A DNA stretch of 14,844 nt, taken from assembly GCA_947500965.1 (NCBI GenBank), contig CANMWW010000014.1, positions 1 through 14,844 of the forward strand. The letters run 5' to 3'. The notes below the pieces were generated by a model, which was given only the letters and a program-made list of their open reading frames with translations, was not told where the DNA came from and ran no database searches. The stretch is from Alphaproteobacteria bacterium (GTDB taxonomy: Bacteria; Pseudomonadota; Alphaproteobacteria; CACIAM-22H2). Below are positions 1 to 9,041 of the stretch, one piece after another. The translations under genes and the position numbers were made by a program. How positions within the stretch are numbered: the first letter of the stretch is position 1; every line of letters begins with the position of its first letter.

Positions 1-1791
<1,791 letters not shown>

Positions 1792-1801
1792 GGCGCCCGG
1801 G

Positions 1802-2920
1802 ATGCGCGCGTCGCGGCGCCGCGCCCTCCGCGGCGGCCTCGCGGCCGCCACCTGGGGCTTCCCGGGCATCGTGGCGCGCGCCTCGGGCCTTCGCCTGCGC
1901 GCGGTGCCCGTCGCGACCGGGCTGGAGAATCCCTGGTCGATCGCCTTCCTGCCCGACGGGCGCATGCTGGTCACCGAGCGCCATGGCCGGTTGCGGATCG
2001 TGGCCCGCGACGGGCGCATGTCGGACGTGGGAGGCCTGCCGGAGGTCCGGGCCGCGGGGCAGGGCGGCCTCCTCGACGTCTGCCTGCATCCCGGCTTCGC
2101 CGCCAATTCCACGCTCTACCTGTCCTATGCCGCTCCCGTCGCCGGCGGCGCCACGATCCGCGTCGCCCGCGCAAGGCTGGCCCCGGGCCCGTCGCTGGCG
2201 GACCTGCACCCGATCCTCGATGCGGGACCGCCCGTCGCGAACGGCTTCCATTTCGGATGCCGGCTCGCCTTCGCCCCCGACGGGATGCTCCACGCCACGA
2301 CCGGCGATCGCCTCGTCGCGCGGGACATGGCGCCAGACGCGTCGGACCTCCGCGGCAAGACGATCCGCCTGCGCGACGATGGCGGCATCCCGGCGGACAA
2401 TCCCTTCGTCGGCAGGGCTGGCGCGCGCCCCGAGGTCTTCACCCTCGGGCATCGTAACCCGCAGGGCCTCGCGATCCACCCGCAGACCGGCGTGCCGTGG
2501 TCGCACGAGCATGGCCCGCGCGGTGGCGACGAGGTCAACCTGCTCCGGCCCGGCGCCGACCATGGTTGGCCGCGCACGACGCATGGCGTGGATTATTCGG
2601 GCGCGGTGATCTCGCCGCATCGCGGCCTGCCCGGCGTCGCCGACCCGCTCTGGGTCTGGACGCCGTCCATCGCGCCATCGGGCATGGCCTTCTGCACGAG
2701 CAGCCACTACCCCGGATGGAGGGGGAGCCTGTTCGTCGGCGCGCTCGCCGGGCAGTCGCTCGTCCGGCTCGAGCTCGACGGGACCCGGATCGTCCGCGAG
2801 GAGCGCCTGCTGCGCGAGCTTGGCCATCGCATCCGCGACGTGCGGCAGGGGCCGGACGGAAGGCTCTACCTCGCGGTGGACGCGATGGACGCGGCGATCC
2901 TGCGCATCGACCTCGCCTGA
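1802..2920 (+). CDS. PQQ-dependent sugar dehydrogenase-like protein (glucose/sorbosone dehydrogenase family, YliI/Asd type)
   Basis: Predicted periplasmic quinoprotein of 372 residues, a six-bladed beta-propeller oxidising aldose sugars or related alcohols with PQQ. The N-terminus SRRRALRGG followed by a hydrophobic stretch and VARA (about 24-27) looks like a Tat signal, though the twin-arginine motif is not perfect. Family landmarks in order: GLENPWSIAFLPDG (40-53), TERHGRL, QGGLLDVCLHPGF (87-99), H150 in NGFHFGCRLAFAPDG, GHRNPQGLAIHP (216-227), EHGPRGGDEVN (236-246), and WTPSIAPSGMAF. By analogy with soluble glucose dehydrogenase, H150 is the likely general base and the Arg-Asn of HRNPQG contact PQQ. 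ATG 1802 is chosen because it gives the signal peptide at once; upstream codons in this frame are only a shadow of clpA. It begins 10 bp after clpA and may be co-transcribed. Substrate is unknown. Confidence 0.88.
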   Translation: MRASRRRALRGGLAAATWGFPGIVARASGLRLRAVPVATGLENPWSIAFLPDGRMLVTERHGRLRIVARDGRMSDVGGLPEVRAAGQGGLLDVCLHPGFAANSTLYLSYAAPVAGGATIRVARARLAPGPSLADLHPILDAGPPVANGFHFGCRLAFAPDGMLHATTGDRLVARDMAPDASDLRGKTIRLRDDGGIPADNPFVGRAGARPEVFTLGHRNPQGLAIHPQTGVPWSHEHGPRGGDEVNLLRPGADHGWPRTTHGVDYSGAVISPHRGLPGVADPLWVWTPSIAPSGMAFCTSSHYPGWRGSLFVGALAGQSLVRLELDGTRIVREERLLRELGHRIRDVRQGPDGRLYLAVDAMDAAILRIDLA

Positions 2921-3199
2921 GACGAAGCCATATCCGTGATCACGATGGGCGGTGCCGGGGCAATGACGAGACCGTGAGCTACTTCGGCATTTAGAGGAAC
3001 GAGGTGGAGAGCCAGCGCCAGCTCTTCGACGAGGCCGGGAACTGCGGCATCGTGTTTGCCTAGATCGAGGACTTCGGAAATCAGCGTCGTGTCGACTCCT
3101 CGTTCGACTTAAACATCTCAGCGACTACAAAGCCGTACCGGGCCTCGCTCGGCAAACCATCCGGAAATCCGAGGTTGGATCAGGGGTGCTCACGATCTA
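2921..3199. other. Gene-free, lower-GC intergenic stretch at the left edge of the MBOAT/SGNH cassette
   Basis: This lies between the converging ends of the sugar dehydrogenase gene and the SGNH-like gene. All six frames break into short pieces. The only protein-like fragments are about 20 codons at 3001-3063 (+) and about 32 codons around 3083-3178 (-), both flanked by stops and without a good start. Composition is visibly more AT-rich than the genes to its left. I see no transposase remnant, direct repeat, tRNA, or T-tracted hairpin that would clearly terminate either neighbour. Confidence 0.6.
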
Positions 3200-4090
3200 C
3201 TACTCTTCGAAGCATCGCTTCCAGAGCAGCGCAGTGAATGCTGCGGCCGCTTGATGCGAAAGATGATCGGTGTCCCCAAAGTCATCATCGCGCAGGGCGG
3301 ACCAAAAATTAGCGCGGGATGCCCCAGTCTCCGCTGCCGTCCGATCGTAAAACTCGATGGCGCCGGCGAACGACGCGTATCTTCCGGAAGCTTCACGATA
3401 GGCGGTACTGACCGGATAGGTCACGAGGCAGACCTTCACGCCGTCCGAGAGCAGGGATCGAATCGTCGCCTTGTACGCAGCAGCAACGCGGGTAACTTCG
3501 GGGTTCTCCAGTGGCAGATGGAATTGCACACGCGATACCGCAAGTTCTCTCCATCGCGATCCGCCTGGATCACGCAGATCTTTCACGGCAGTTTGCTCGG
3601 CTTCCACTCGTCCTCCAAACTGCCTCACCAAGGCGGCGTGCCAATGGGCCATGAGGTACTGACGATAGTACGGTCGTAGCAAGGAGAGGACCGGTGCCTG
3701 CCCGACGAGGTCATCGAGTTTTCCCGTGCTGTCCTTCAGGAGGCGGTAGATCGCGAATTGGTGCGGGTCCGCTTGGAGGACGACGTGGGAAAGAGGCTTC
3801 AGCGAATGCCTTGCCTTGAGTTTCTCCAGGACGACCTGCAGGTCGTCGCCAGGAAGCCCTAGGTTTTCGACTTCAGGCCCCGCGATGGCAGCTGCGGTAC
3901 GTGAATCTCCGATGGCTACCCGTGTATTGTCGGCGGCCCGAAAGCGGGCTCGGTATGCCTCGTAGCTATCTGAGAGAATCGCCTTCCGGACCAAAAACTC
4001 GCTACCCGCCAGGAACGAGACGACCCCGATCACGAGCGTCAACGCGAAGGCGACGGCATGCGTCCTAGAACTGGAAGTAGATGAATTCAC
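3200..4090 (-). CDS. SGNH/GDSL-hydrolase-like membrane-anchored protein, partner of the MBOAT acyltransferase
   Basis: This 296-residue protein has a single N-terminal hydrophobic segment (about 12-34) and a predicted periplasmic domain. It carries SGNH-type landmarks: VAIGDSR with candidate nucleophile S63, the NLGLPGDD block (77-83), and near the C-terminus GDTDHLS, giving a D273-x-x-H276 pair. Proteins of this layout (AlgJ/AlgX, PatB, DltD-like) work with MBOAT proteins to O-acylate secreted or wall polymers; that is family knowledge, and the substrate here is unknown. The start is GTG at 4090, overlapping the last 26 bp of the MBOAT gene in another frame, which suggests translational coupling; no strong ribosome site is visible and an internal start is possible. 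Third positions are much less GC-rich than in most neighbours, as in the MBOAT gene. Confidence 0.75.
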   Translation of the reverse strand: MNSSTSSSRTHAVAFALTLVIGVVSFLAGSEFLVRKAILSDSYEAYRARFRAADNTRVAIGDSRTAAAIAGPEVENLGLPGDDLQVVLEKLKARHSLKPLSHVVLQADPHQFAIYRLLKDSTGKLDDLVGQAPVLSLLRPYYRQYLMAHWHAALVRQFGGRVEAEQTAVKDLRDPGGSRWRELAVSRVQFHLPLENPEVTRVAAAYKATIRSLLSDGVKVCLVTYPVSTAYREASGRYASFAGAIEFYDRTAAETGASRANFWSALRDDDFGDTDHLSHQAAAAFTALLWKRCFEE

Positions 4091-5603
4091 CGGGTTGCTT
4101 TTGCATGGTTAGAGCGAAGAGGAAGCATGCGAACAGGCCAGTCGCCACGGCCAGAACCAGTCCCGGTCGCCATGCGGGAACCCAGTGCTGCACAGTCGGA
4201 TCGGTGGCCAGGGCCGGGCGATAGTTCCGCATGATCTCCTGGGTATTGGGGCAGAACCATACGATTGCTAAGGCGATGGCCAGGTCGACGAACTGCCATC
4301 CGCCAGCATAGAGCGGAACCGCGGAGAAACGAATGCCGAGGGATTCCAGCGAACCGATCGGTCCGATCTGGGCGTAGTGCTCGGGCAGCACGAATCCATG
4401 CAATCCGAGCATCCCCTGCCAGATTGACATCGTGGTGCCGAGGCCGTCCGCGCGAAATGGCACCCAAAGCAGCACTACGGTCGCGAAGACGAGCGGACGC
4501 CAGATCCACTTGCCCACCTGATGGCTACCAGTCATTGAACGAACGCGCGCGTCACGCCACGCATGACTTGCCGCTAGCAGGAGGCCATGTAGGCCACCCC
4601 AGAGGATGAATGTCCAGCCGGCTCCGTGCCAGGCGCCGCCGAGCAACATGACGAAGATGAGGTTCAGGTAGCGTCGCCCGGTGCCTCGTCGACTGCCACC
4701 GAGCGGGACGTAGAGGTAGTCTCGCAGGAAGCGCGATAGGGTGATGTGCCAGCGACGCCAGAAATCGACAATGGAAGTGGCCTTGTAGGGCGACGCAAAA
4801 TTGACCGGAAGCCAGATCCCGAACATTCGGGAAATGCCGATCGCCATGTCGCTATAGGCGGAAAAATCGAAATAGATCTGGAAGGCGAATCCAAGAACCC
4901 CGGGCCAGGCTTCGATAAACGTTGGTGTTGCGCCCGCTGCAACGGCATTGAAGAGCTTGTCGGAGTAGATTCCTGCTGGCGATGCAAGCAGGGTCTTTTT
5001 TGCGAGGCCAATGATGAAGATCGTCGAGCCCACGGCTAGGTTTTCCCATGTCTCGGCAGCACGGATCTTTCGTCGAAACTGTGGAATCAATTCTCTGTGG
5101 TGGACAAGTGGCCCGGCGACAAGGTGCGGAAAATAGGAAACGAAGAGTGCGTAGTCGATGAACCGCGGGCTTCGTAGTTCCTGCCTGTTGCAGTCGACCA
5201 GGAAGGCGATCTGCAGGAACGTGAAGAACGAGATGGCCAGCGGGAGAGGCAGATCAAGGAGAGAGGCGTTGGTGCCCAACGCGGCATTCAGGGTTGATAA
5301 GGCAAAGTCCGCGTATTTGAAGAACCCGAGAAGACCCAGGTTTGATGCTATCCCGAGGGCGAGCAGGATATTGGACTTCGACGCGGCGCGCCTGACCAGA
5401 ACCAGTCCAAAGAAGTAGTTGAAGGTGATCGATGCCGCGAGCAGGGGGAGCAGGAGTGGATCCCACCACCCGTAGAACAGCATCGACGAGAGGAGAAGCA
5501 GCCACGCCGAGCCGGCGATTGCGCCGTAACTCTGTAGGACCAGGAAGGCAGCCAGGGTGGCTGGTAGGAACGCGTACAGGAATATCGGTTCGTGGAAGAG
5601 CAT
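4065..5603 (-). CDS. MBOAT family O-acyltransferase (AlgI/DltB-like)
   Basis: Polytopic inner-membrane protein of 512 residues that should pass acyl groups (typically acetyl) across the membrane to an exported glycan or other envelope polymer. AlgI/PatA-type motifs are clear: FVSYFPHLVAGPL (154-166), QIYFDFSAYSDMAIG (242-256), FWRRWHITLSRFLRDYLYVPLGG (281-303, with H286), and GGAWHGAGWTFILWGGLHG (322-340), in which H326 matches the invariant MBOAT catalytic histidine. The C-terminus ends in the family-typical FIYFQF. The frame stays open for 303 codons further upstream, but that part is a shadow of the GC-rich gene behind it. ATG 5603 begins the membrane-protein sequence and has an AGGACAGG element shortly upstream. 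It starts 19 bp after the DUF482 gene and overlaps the SGNH-like gene by 26 bp. Lower GC than the upstream genes suggests acquisition by transfer. The target polymer is not identifiable; no glycosyltransferases lie nearby. Confidence 0.93.
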   Translation of the reverse strand: MLFHEPIFLYAFLPATLAAFLVLQSYGAIAGSAWLLLLSSMLFYGWWDPLLLPLLAASITFNYFFGLVLVRRAASKSNILLALGIASNLGLLGFFKYADFALSTLNAALGTNASLLDLPLPLAISFFTFLQIAFLVDCNRQELRSPRFIDYALFVSYFPHLVAGPLVHHRELIPQFRRKIRAAETWENLAVGSTIFIIGLAKKTLLASPAGIYSDKLFNAVAAGATPTFIEAWPGVLGFAFQIYFDFSAYSDMAIGISRMFGIWLPVNFASPYKATSIVDFWRRWHITLSRFLRDYLYVPLGGSRRGTGRRYLNLIFVMLLGGAWHGAGWTFILWGGLHGLLLAASHAWRDARVRSMTGSHQVGKWIWRPLVFATVVLLWVPFRADGLGTTMSIWQGMLGLHGFVLPEHYAQIGPIGSLESLGIRFSAVPLYAGGWQFVDLAIALAIVWFCPNTQEIMRNYRPALATDPTVQHWVPAWRPGLVLAVATGLFACFLFALTMQKQPGEFIYFQF

Positions 5604-5622
5604 GTGCGCGACCTGTCCTGTT

Positions 5623-6777
5623 TCACGCCTGCCTGAAGGGCGAGTGCGTCGCGTACTCCGCGATGGCGTCGTCGACGGCGCGCGCCTCGCGCACGAGGAA
5701 GTCGTCCACCGCGGCGCGGAAGCCGTCGTCGCGGATCCAGTGCGCGCTGGACGTGCGCGTCGGCAGGTAGCCGCGCTGCAGCTTGTGCTCGCCCTGCGCG
5801 CCCGCCTCGACGCGCGCGATGCCGTGCGCGATCGCGTAGTCGATGGCGCGGTAGTAGCAGGCCTCGAAATGGAGGTGCTTGAAGTCCGCCGTCGCGCCCC
5901 AGTTGCGGCCATGGAGGGCGTCGGCGCCGACGAGGTTGAGCGCGCCGGCCACCCAGGCGCCGTCGTGCCGTCCCATGACGAGCGCGACGCGGTCGCGCAT
6001 CGTCTCGTGCAGCCGCGCGAAGAAGGCGCGGTTGAGGTAGGGGCGGCCCCATTTGCGGTCGGCCGTCGCCATGTAGAACCCGAAGAAGGCGTCCCAGTGC
6101 GAGGCGTCGAGCTCGTCGCCGCGCAGCGTGACCAGCTCGACGCCGGTCGCCGCGACCTCGCGCCGCTCCTTGCGGATGGCCTTGCGCTTGGAATGGCTGA
6201 GCGCGCCGAGGAAGTCCTCGAAGCTTCCGTAGCCGCGGTTCTGCCAGTGGAACTGGAAGCCCGTGCGCAGGAGCATGCCCGCGGCGCGGAAGGCCTCGGC
6301 GTCCTCCGGGGTGCAGAAATTGGCATGCAGCGACGACACGCCGGCCTCGTCGGCCAGCGCGACGAGGCCGCGCGCGAGCGCCGCGCGCAGCGCGTCGTCC
6401 GCGGGGTCGCGCAGCAGCAGCCGCGGCCCCGGCACGGGCGAGAACGGCACGGCGCAGAGCAGCTTCGGGTAGTAGCGCCCGCCCGCCCGCTGCCACGCCT
6501 CGGCCCAGCCATGGTCGAAGACGTATTCGCCCTGGGAATGCGCCTTCAGGTAGAGCGGCGCGCACGCCAGCGTGTCGCCCCGCGCGTCCTCGGCGACGAC
6601 GTGCCGCGCGTGCCAGCCCGTGCGCCCGCCGATGCAGCCCGACTCCTCGAGGGCCAGGAGGAAGGCGTGCGACACGAAGGGGTTCGCCGCGCCGGCGCAG
6701 GCGTCCCAGCGCGCGGCGTCGATGGCGCCGATCGATTCGACGACGCGCAGGCTGATCTCGGCCGGCACCGGTGCCAT
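5623..6777 (-). CDS. DUF482 / COG3146 family predicted N-acyltransferase (FemAB/GNAT-like)
   Basis: This 384-residue protein has no signal peptide or membrane segment, so it is probably cytoplasmic. It matches the widespread proteobacterial family annotated as GNAT-like N-acyltransferase or peptidoglycan-biosynthesis-like; the reaction is not established. Recognisable family features are NPFVSHAFLLALEESG (32-47), GWHARHVV, GEYVFDHGWAEAW (83-95), YYPKLLCAVPFSPVPG (102-117), the basic run HSKRKAIRKERR (195-206), ADRKWGRPYLNR (239-250), and the conserved EAGAQGEHKLQRGY (324-337). The start at ATG 6777 lies 14 bp after the RidA stop on the same strand, supporting an operon; frame continuation further upstream is a shadow of that gene. 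GC is high like the neighbouring core genes, in contrast to the MBOAT gene beginning 19 bp downstream. Confidence 0.88.
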   Translation of the reverse strand: MAPVPAEISLRVVESIGAIDAARWDACAGAANPFVSHAFLLALEESGCIGGRTGWHARHVVAEDARGDTLACAPLYLKAHSQGEYVFDHGWAEAWQRAGGRYYPKLLCAVPFSPVPGPRLLLRDPADDALRAALARGLVALADEAGVSSLHANFCTPEDAEAFRAAGMLLRTGFQFHWQNRGYGSFEDFLGALSHSKRKAIRKERREVAATGVELVTLRGDELDASHWDAFFGFYMATADRKWGRPYLNRAFFARLHETMRDRVALVMGRHDGAWVAGALNLVGADALHGRNWGATADFKHLHFEACYYRAIDYAIAHGIARVEAGAQGEHKLQRGYLPTRTSSAHWIRDDGFRAAVDDFLVREARAVDDAIAEYATHSPFRQA

Positions 6778-6791
6778 GCCGGAGGCCGGCG

Positions 6792-7262
6792 TCAGGCGAT
6801 CTCGAAGACGGCCTCGACCTCGGTCGCCACGCCCAGAGGCAGCGAGCCCATGCCGACGGCGGAGCGCGCATGCTTGCCACGATCGCCGAAGACCGAGACG
6901 ATCAGGTCCGAGGCGCCGTTGATGACCTTCGGGTGGTCGGAGAAGTCCGGGGTCGCGTTGACGAAGCCGACGACCTTGACGCAGCGGCGCACGCGGTCGA
7001 GGTCGCCCTCGCAGGCGCCGCGCAGCGCGGCGAGCACGTTGACGGCGCAGAGCCGCGCCGCCTGGTAGCCCTCGTCGATGCCGAACTCGCGTCCGAGCTT
7101 GCCGATGAACTGCAGCTTGCCCGAGGCGTCGAAGGTCACCTGCCCGGCGGTGAAGACCAGGTTGCCCGTGCGCACGAAGGGCACGTAGTTGGCGGCCGGC
7201 GCCGCGGGGTTCGGCAGCTGGATGCCGATTTCCTTGAGACGCGCGTCGATCTGGCCGGCCAT
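6792..7262 (-). CDS. RidA/YjgF/YER057c/UK114 family protein
   Basis: This 156-residue protein belongs to the RidA-like superfamily, whose archetype hydrolyses reactive enamine/imine intermediates such as those from PLP-dependent serine/threonine dehydratase. Landmarks are VPFVRTGNLVFTAGQV (27-42), a central helix QAARLCAVNVLAAL, and HARSAVGMGSLPLGVATEVEAVFEI at the C-terminus. R133 and E148 have the same 15-residue spacing as catalytic R105 and E120 of E. coli RidA, so imine deaminase activity is plausible. The protein is longer than classic RidA (about 128 residues), with a longer N-terminus and insertions, so it belongs to a sister subfamily whose substrate may differ. The start at ATG 7262 has an excellent AAGGAGG seven bases upstream. 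It is the first gene of the leftward run and faces away from the gene at 7356. Confidence 0.92.
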   Translation of the reverse strand: MAGQIDARLKEIGIQLPNPAAPAANYVPFVRTGNLVFTAGQVTFDASGKLQFIGKLGREFGIDEGYQAARLCAVNVLAALRGACEGDLDRVRRCVKVVGFVNATPDFSDHPKVINGASDLIVSVFGDRGKHARSAVGMGSLPLGVATEVEAVFEIA

Positions 7263-7355
7263 GGGCGTTCCTCCTTGGATTCAGGCGCGGGAACATAGCC
7301 CGCGCGGCGCGCGTTCTGCCACAGTGCCGCCATCGATGACGCGGATCCTACGGAC
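7263..7355. promoter_or_regulatory. Divergent promoter region between the RidA gene (-) and the exported-protein gene (+)
   Basis: Only 93 bp separate the two divergent start codons, so both promoters, if present, must lie here. The leftward gene's AAGGAGG ribosome site occupies about 7270-7276 on the minus strand; no comparable site precedes the rightward ATG. I cannot pick -35/-10 hexamers with confidence. Confidence 0.4.
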
Positions 7356-8018
7356 ATGACGATCGCCAGACGCGGCTTCATCGCACTGGGCGCGGCCGCC
7401 GCATGCGCCACGCCGCCCGGCCTCGCGGCCGCGGCGGTGGACGTGCTCGCCCTCAAGGTCGAGTACGAGGCGACGAGCCTGGTCGGGCCGGGCGAGGATC
7501 CCCCGCGCGGGCGGCTCTGGCGCACGCCCACGGCGCTGCGCCATGAAGGCGGCGCCGGCGGCTCCCAGGTGCTCGTCGCGCGCCTCGACCTCAATGTCGG
7601 CTGGCTCGGGCTGCCCGAGCTCGGCATGGCGATCCAGACGGACCTCGATGCCCTCGACCTGCCGCTCGACGTGCTCGGCGGGGGAGGGGGGCTGCGCCAG
7701 CAGGCGGAGGGGCGCGAGCGCGTCAACGGCATGGACACGACGCGCGTGCGCGTCGAGCGATCGGGCCAGGCGGGGGCGAGCTTCTCCGGCCGCGTCTGGG
7801 TGACCGGGCAGGGCGTGATCGCCCGCATCGAGGGCGAGGGCGAGAGCCGCGGTCGTCGCGGCCGCACGCTGCTCAACTTCCGGGACGCGCGCATCGGGCG
7901 GCTGGATCCCGCGCTGTTCGAGGCACCGCGCGGGCTTCGCGTCGTGCGCGTGCGCGGCGCCGACGCGGCCGCGATGATCGAGAGCCTGGAGGCGATGCGC
8001 CGGATGGGGCGCCGCTGA
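7356..8018 (+). CDS. Exported protein of unknown function with Tat-like signal
   Basis: I do not recognise this 220-residue protein by family. It opens with ARRGFIALGAAAACA, a twin-arginine-type motif plus short hydrophobic core, and an Ala-rich cleavage region near residue 25, so it is probably periplasmic. C17 sits in an AAAAC context, a weak lipobox at best. The mature part alternates short beta-like segments (DVLALKVEYEAT, GSQVLVARLDLNVGWLGL, ASFSGRVWVTGQGVIARIEGEGE) and ends with LNFRDARIGRLDPALFEAPRGLRVV. This arrangement resembles LolA/LppX-like or DUF4412-type periplasmic proteins, which bind hydrophobic ligands; I infer this only from overall pattern. ATG 7356 has a poor ribosome site but places the signal exactly at the N-terminus. 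It ends 5 bp from the convergent transporter gene. Confidence 0.7.
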   Translation: MTIARRGFIALGAAAACATPPGLAAAAVDVLALKVEYEATSLVGPGEDPPRGRLWRTPTALRHEGGAGGSQVLVARLDLNVGWLGLPELGMAIQTDLDALDLPLDVLGGGGGLRQQAEGRERVNGMDTTRVRVERSGQAGASFSGRVWVTGQGVIARIEGEGESRGRRGRTLLNFRDARIGRLDPALFEAPRGLRVVRVRGADAAAMIESLEAMRRMGRR

Positions 8019-8029
8019 GGGCCTCAGCG
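8013..8029. repeat. Short perfect palindrome spanning both convergent stop codons
   Basis: Eight-base arms CGCTGAGG and CCTCAGCG surround a single central G. The TGA of the exported-protein gene lies in the left arm and the TGA of the transporter gene (minus strand) lies in the right arm. As RNA it could form a hairpin in either direction, so a weak bidirectional termination role is possible, but there is no T-tract on either side. Confidence 0.4.
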
Positions 8030-8932
8030 CAGGTTGAGCACCAGCGCGATGCCGACGCAGAGCAGCGCGACGCCCGCGACCTCGTAGCGCGAGGCGCGCT
8101 CGCCGAAGGCGTAGCGACCCATCAGGAAGGTGAAGACCAGTTCGATCATGCCGAGCGTGCGCACATAGGCCGCGATCTGGATCGTGAAGGCCGTGAACCA
8201 GCACATCGAGCCGAGCGTCCCGGTGATGCCGACCAGGGCGCCGGGGCGCCAGTGGCGCGCCACGGCGCGCAGCTGGCCTGGCTCGCGCAGCGCGAGCCAG
8301 GCGGTCAGCAGCGCCGCCTGCAGCGTCTGCGCCCAGGCGAGCGTGTAGCCCGCGCTCATCAGGAAGCTCTCGTGGCCGAGCCCGATGGACGCGGCGCGGA
8401 AGGCGACGGCGGAGACCGCGAACAGCCCGCCCGAGGCGAGGCCGAGGAGCGCCACCTGGTCGGTCCAGCCGACGAGGAACTCGCGCCACGGGTCGGCGCT
8501 GGCGCGCAGCGAGACCAGCATCACGCCGATCGTCGCGAGCGCGATCGCGAGCGCGCCGCCGACCGTGATGGCGAGGCCGAGGAACACCGCCTCGAACAGC
8601 GCGGCCTGCACGACCTCGGTCTTCGCATAGGCGACGCCGGCGGCGAAGTTGCGGCGCGTCATCGTCTCGATCAGGAGCGAGGTCGCGAGGATCTGCGAGA
8701 CGCCGCCGAGCAGGACCCAGCCCAGGAAGGCCGCGTCCGGGCTGGGCCACGAGAAGCCGAGGCCGTGGTGGAGCAGCAGTGCGTAGCCGATCGCGAAGGG
8801 AAGCCCGAAGGCGTAGCGCGTGTAGTTGGCGCCGTTCGTCGACAGCCGCCCCTTGAGGTGCTTCTGCATCGCCGTGCGCAGGTTCTGCGACAGGGCGGCG
8901 GCGATGGTGATCGGGATCCAGATCCAGGTCAT
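8024..8932 (-). CDS. DMT superfamily (EamA-like) transporter
   Basis: A 302-residue, almost entirely hydrophobic inner-membrane protein with about nine to ten predicted transmembrane segments in two similar halves, as in drug/metabolite transporters with duplicated EamA domains. Typical features include an early IWIPITIAAALSQNLRTAMQKHLK helix-loop, the AYAKTEVVQAALFEAVFLG segment (the first-half EamA signature region), and a late IELVFTFLMGRYAFGERAS followed by a last helix ending VLNLR. The substrate cannot be deduced. The frame is open to ATG 8980, but that start lies inside the T-tract of the nrdJ terminator and adds an Arg-rich leader; ATG 8932, directly before the first membrane helix, is preferred. 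It follows nrdJ on the same strand but is separated by a strong terminator, so it probably has its own promoter. Confidence 0.82.
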   Translation of the reverse strand: MTWIWIPITIAAALSQNLRTAMQKHLKGRLSTNGANYTRYAFGLPFAIGYALLLHHGLGFSWPSPDAAFLGWVLLGGVSQILATSLLIETMTRRNFAAGVAYAKTEVVQAALFEAVFLGLAITVGGALAIALATIGVMLVSLRASADPWREFLVGWTDQVALLGLASGGLFAVSAVAFRAASIGLGHESFLMSAGYTLAWAQTLQAALLTAWLALREPGQLRAVARHWRPGALVGITGTLGSMCWFTAFTIQIAAYVRTLGMIELVFTFLMGRYAFGERASRYEVAGVALLCVGIALVLNLR

Positions 8933-8978
8933 GCGTCGGGCTGCGTGGGGAACGATGCCGCGCGCGCGCCGCGCCGGC

Positions 8979-9014
8979 AAAGAAAAAGGGCCCCGCCATG
9001 CATCGGCGGGGCCC
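8979..9014 (-). terminator. Rho-independent terminator of nrdJ
   Basis: On the minus strand a perfect 10-bp stem (GGGCCCCGCC / GGCGGGGCCC, plus-strand arms 8988-8997 and 9005-9014) with a 7-base loop is followed at once by TTTTTCTTT. It starts 27 bp after the nrdJ stop codon. The shape is canonical for intrinsic termination, and it insulates the downstream transporter gene. Confidence 0.93.
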
Positions 9015-9041
9015 CGTTCCGTCCTTGCTGGCGGCGAAGCG

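Noticed and set aside
2921..3199. Possible transposase remnant or attachment site at the edge of the low-GC cassette.
   Set aside because: No protein-level resemblance to a transposase, no direct or inverted repeats matching the other cassette edge at 5604-5622, and no tRNA.
5604..6512. A 303-codon N-terminal extension of the MBOAT frame, which would give an 815-residue fusion.
   Set aside because: The extension is Ser/Arg/Thr-rich shadow sequence of the DUF482 gene; the membrane protein starts naturally at ATG 5603.
6778..7296. An upstream extension of the DUF482 frame through the RidA gene, which would give a 557-residue protein.
   Set aside because: The extension is an out-of-frame reading of the RidA coding sequence; family similarity begins at ATG 6777.
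8933..8980. A longer transporter start at ATG 8980.
   Set aside because: It would start in the T-tract of the nrdJ terminator and add 16 Arg-rich residues; ATG 8932 leads straight into the first membrane helix.
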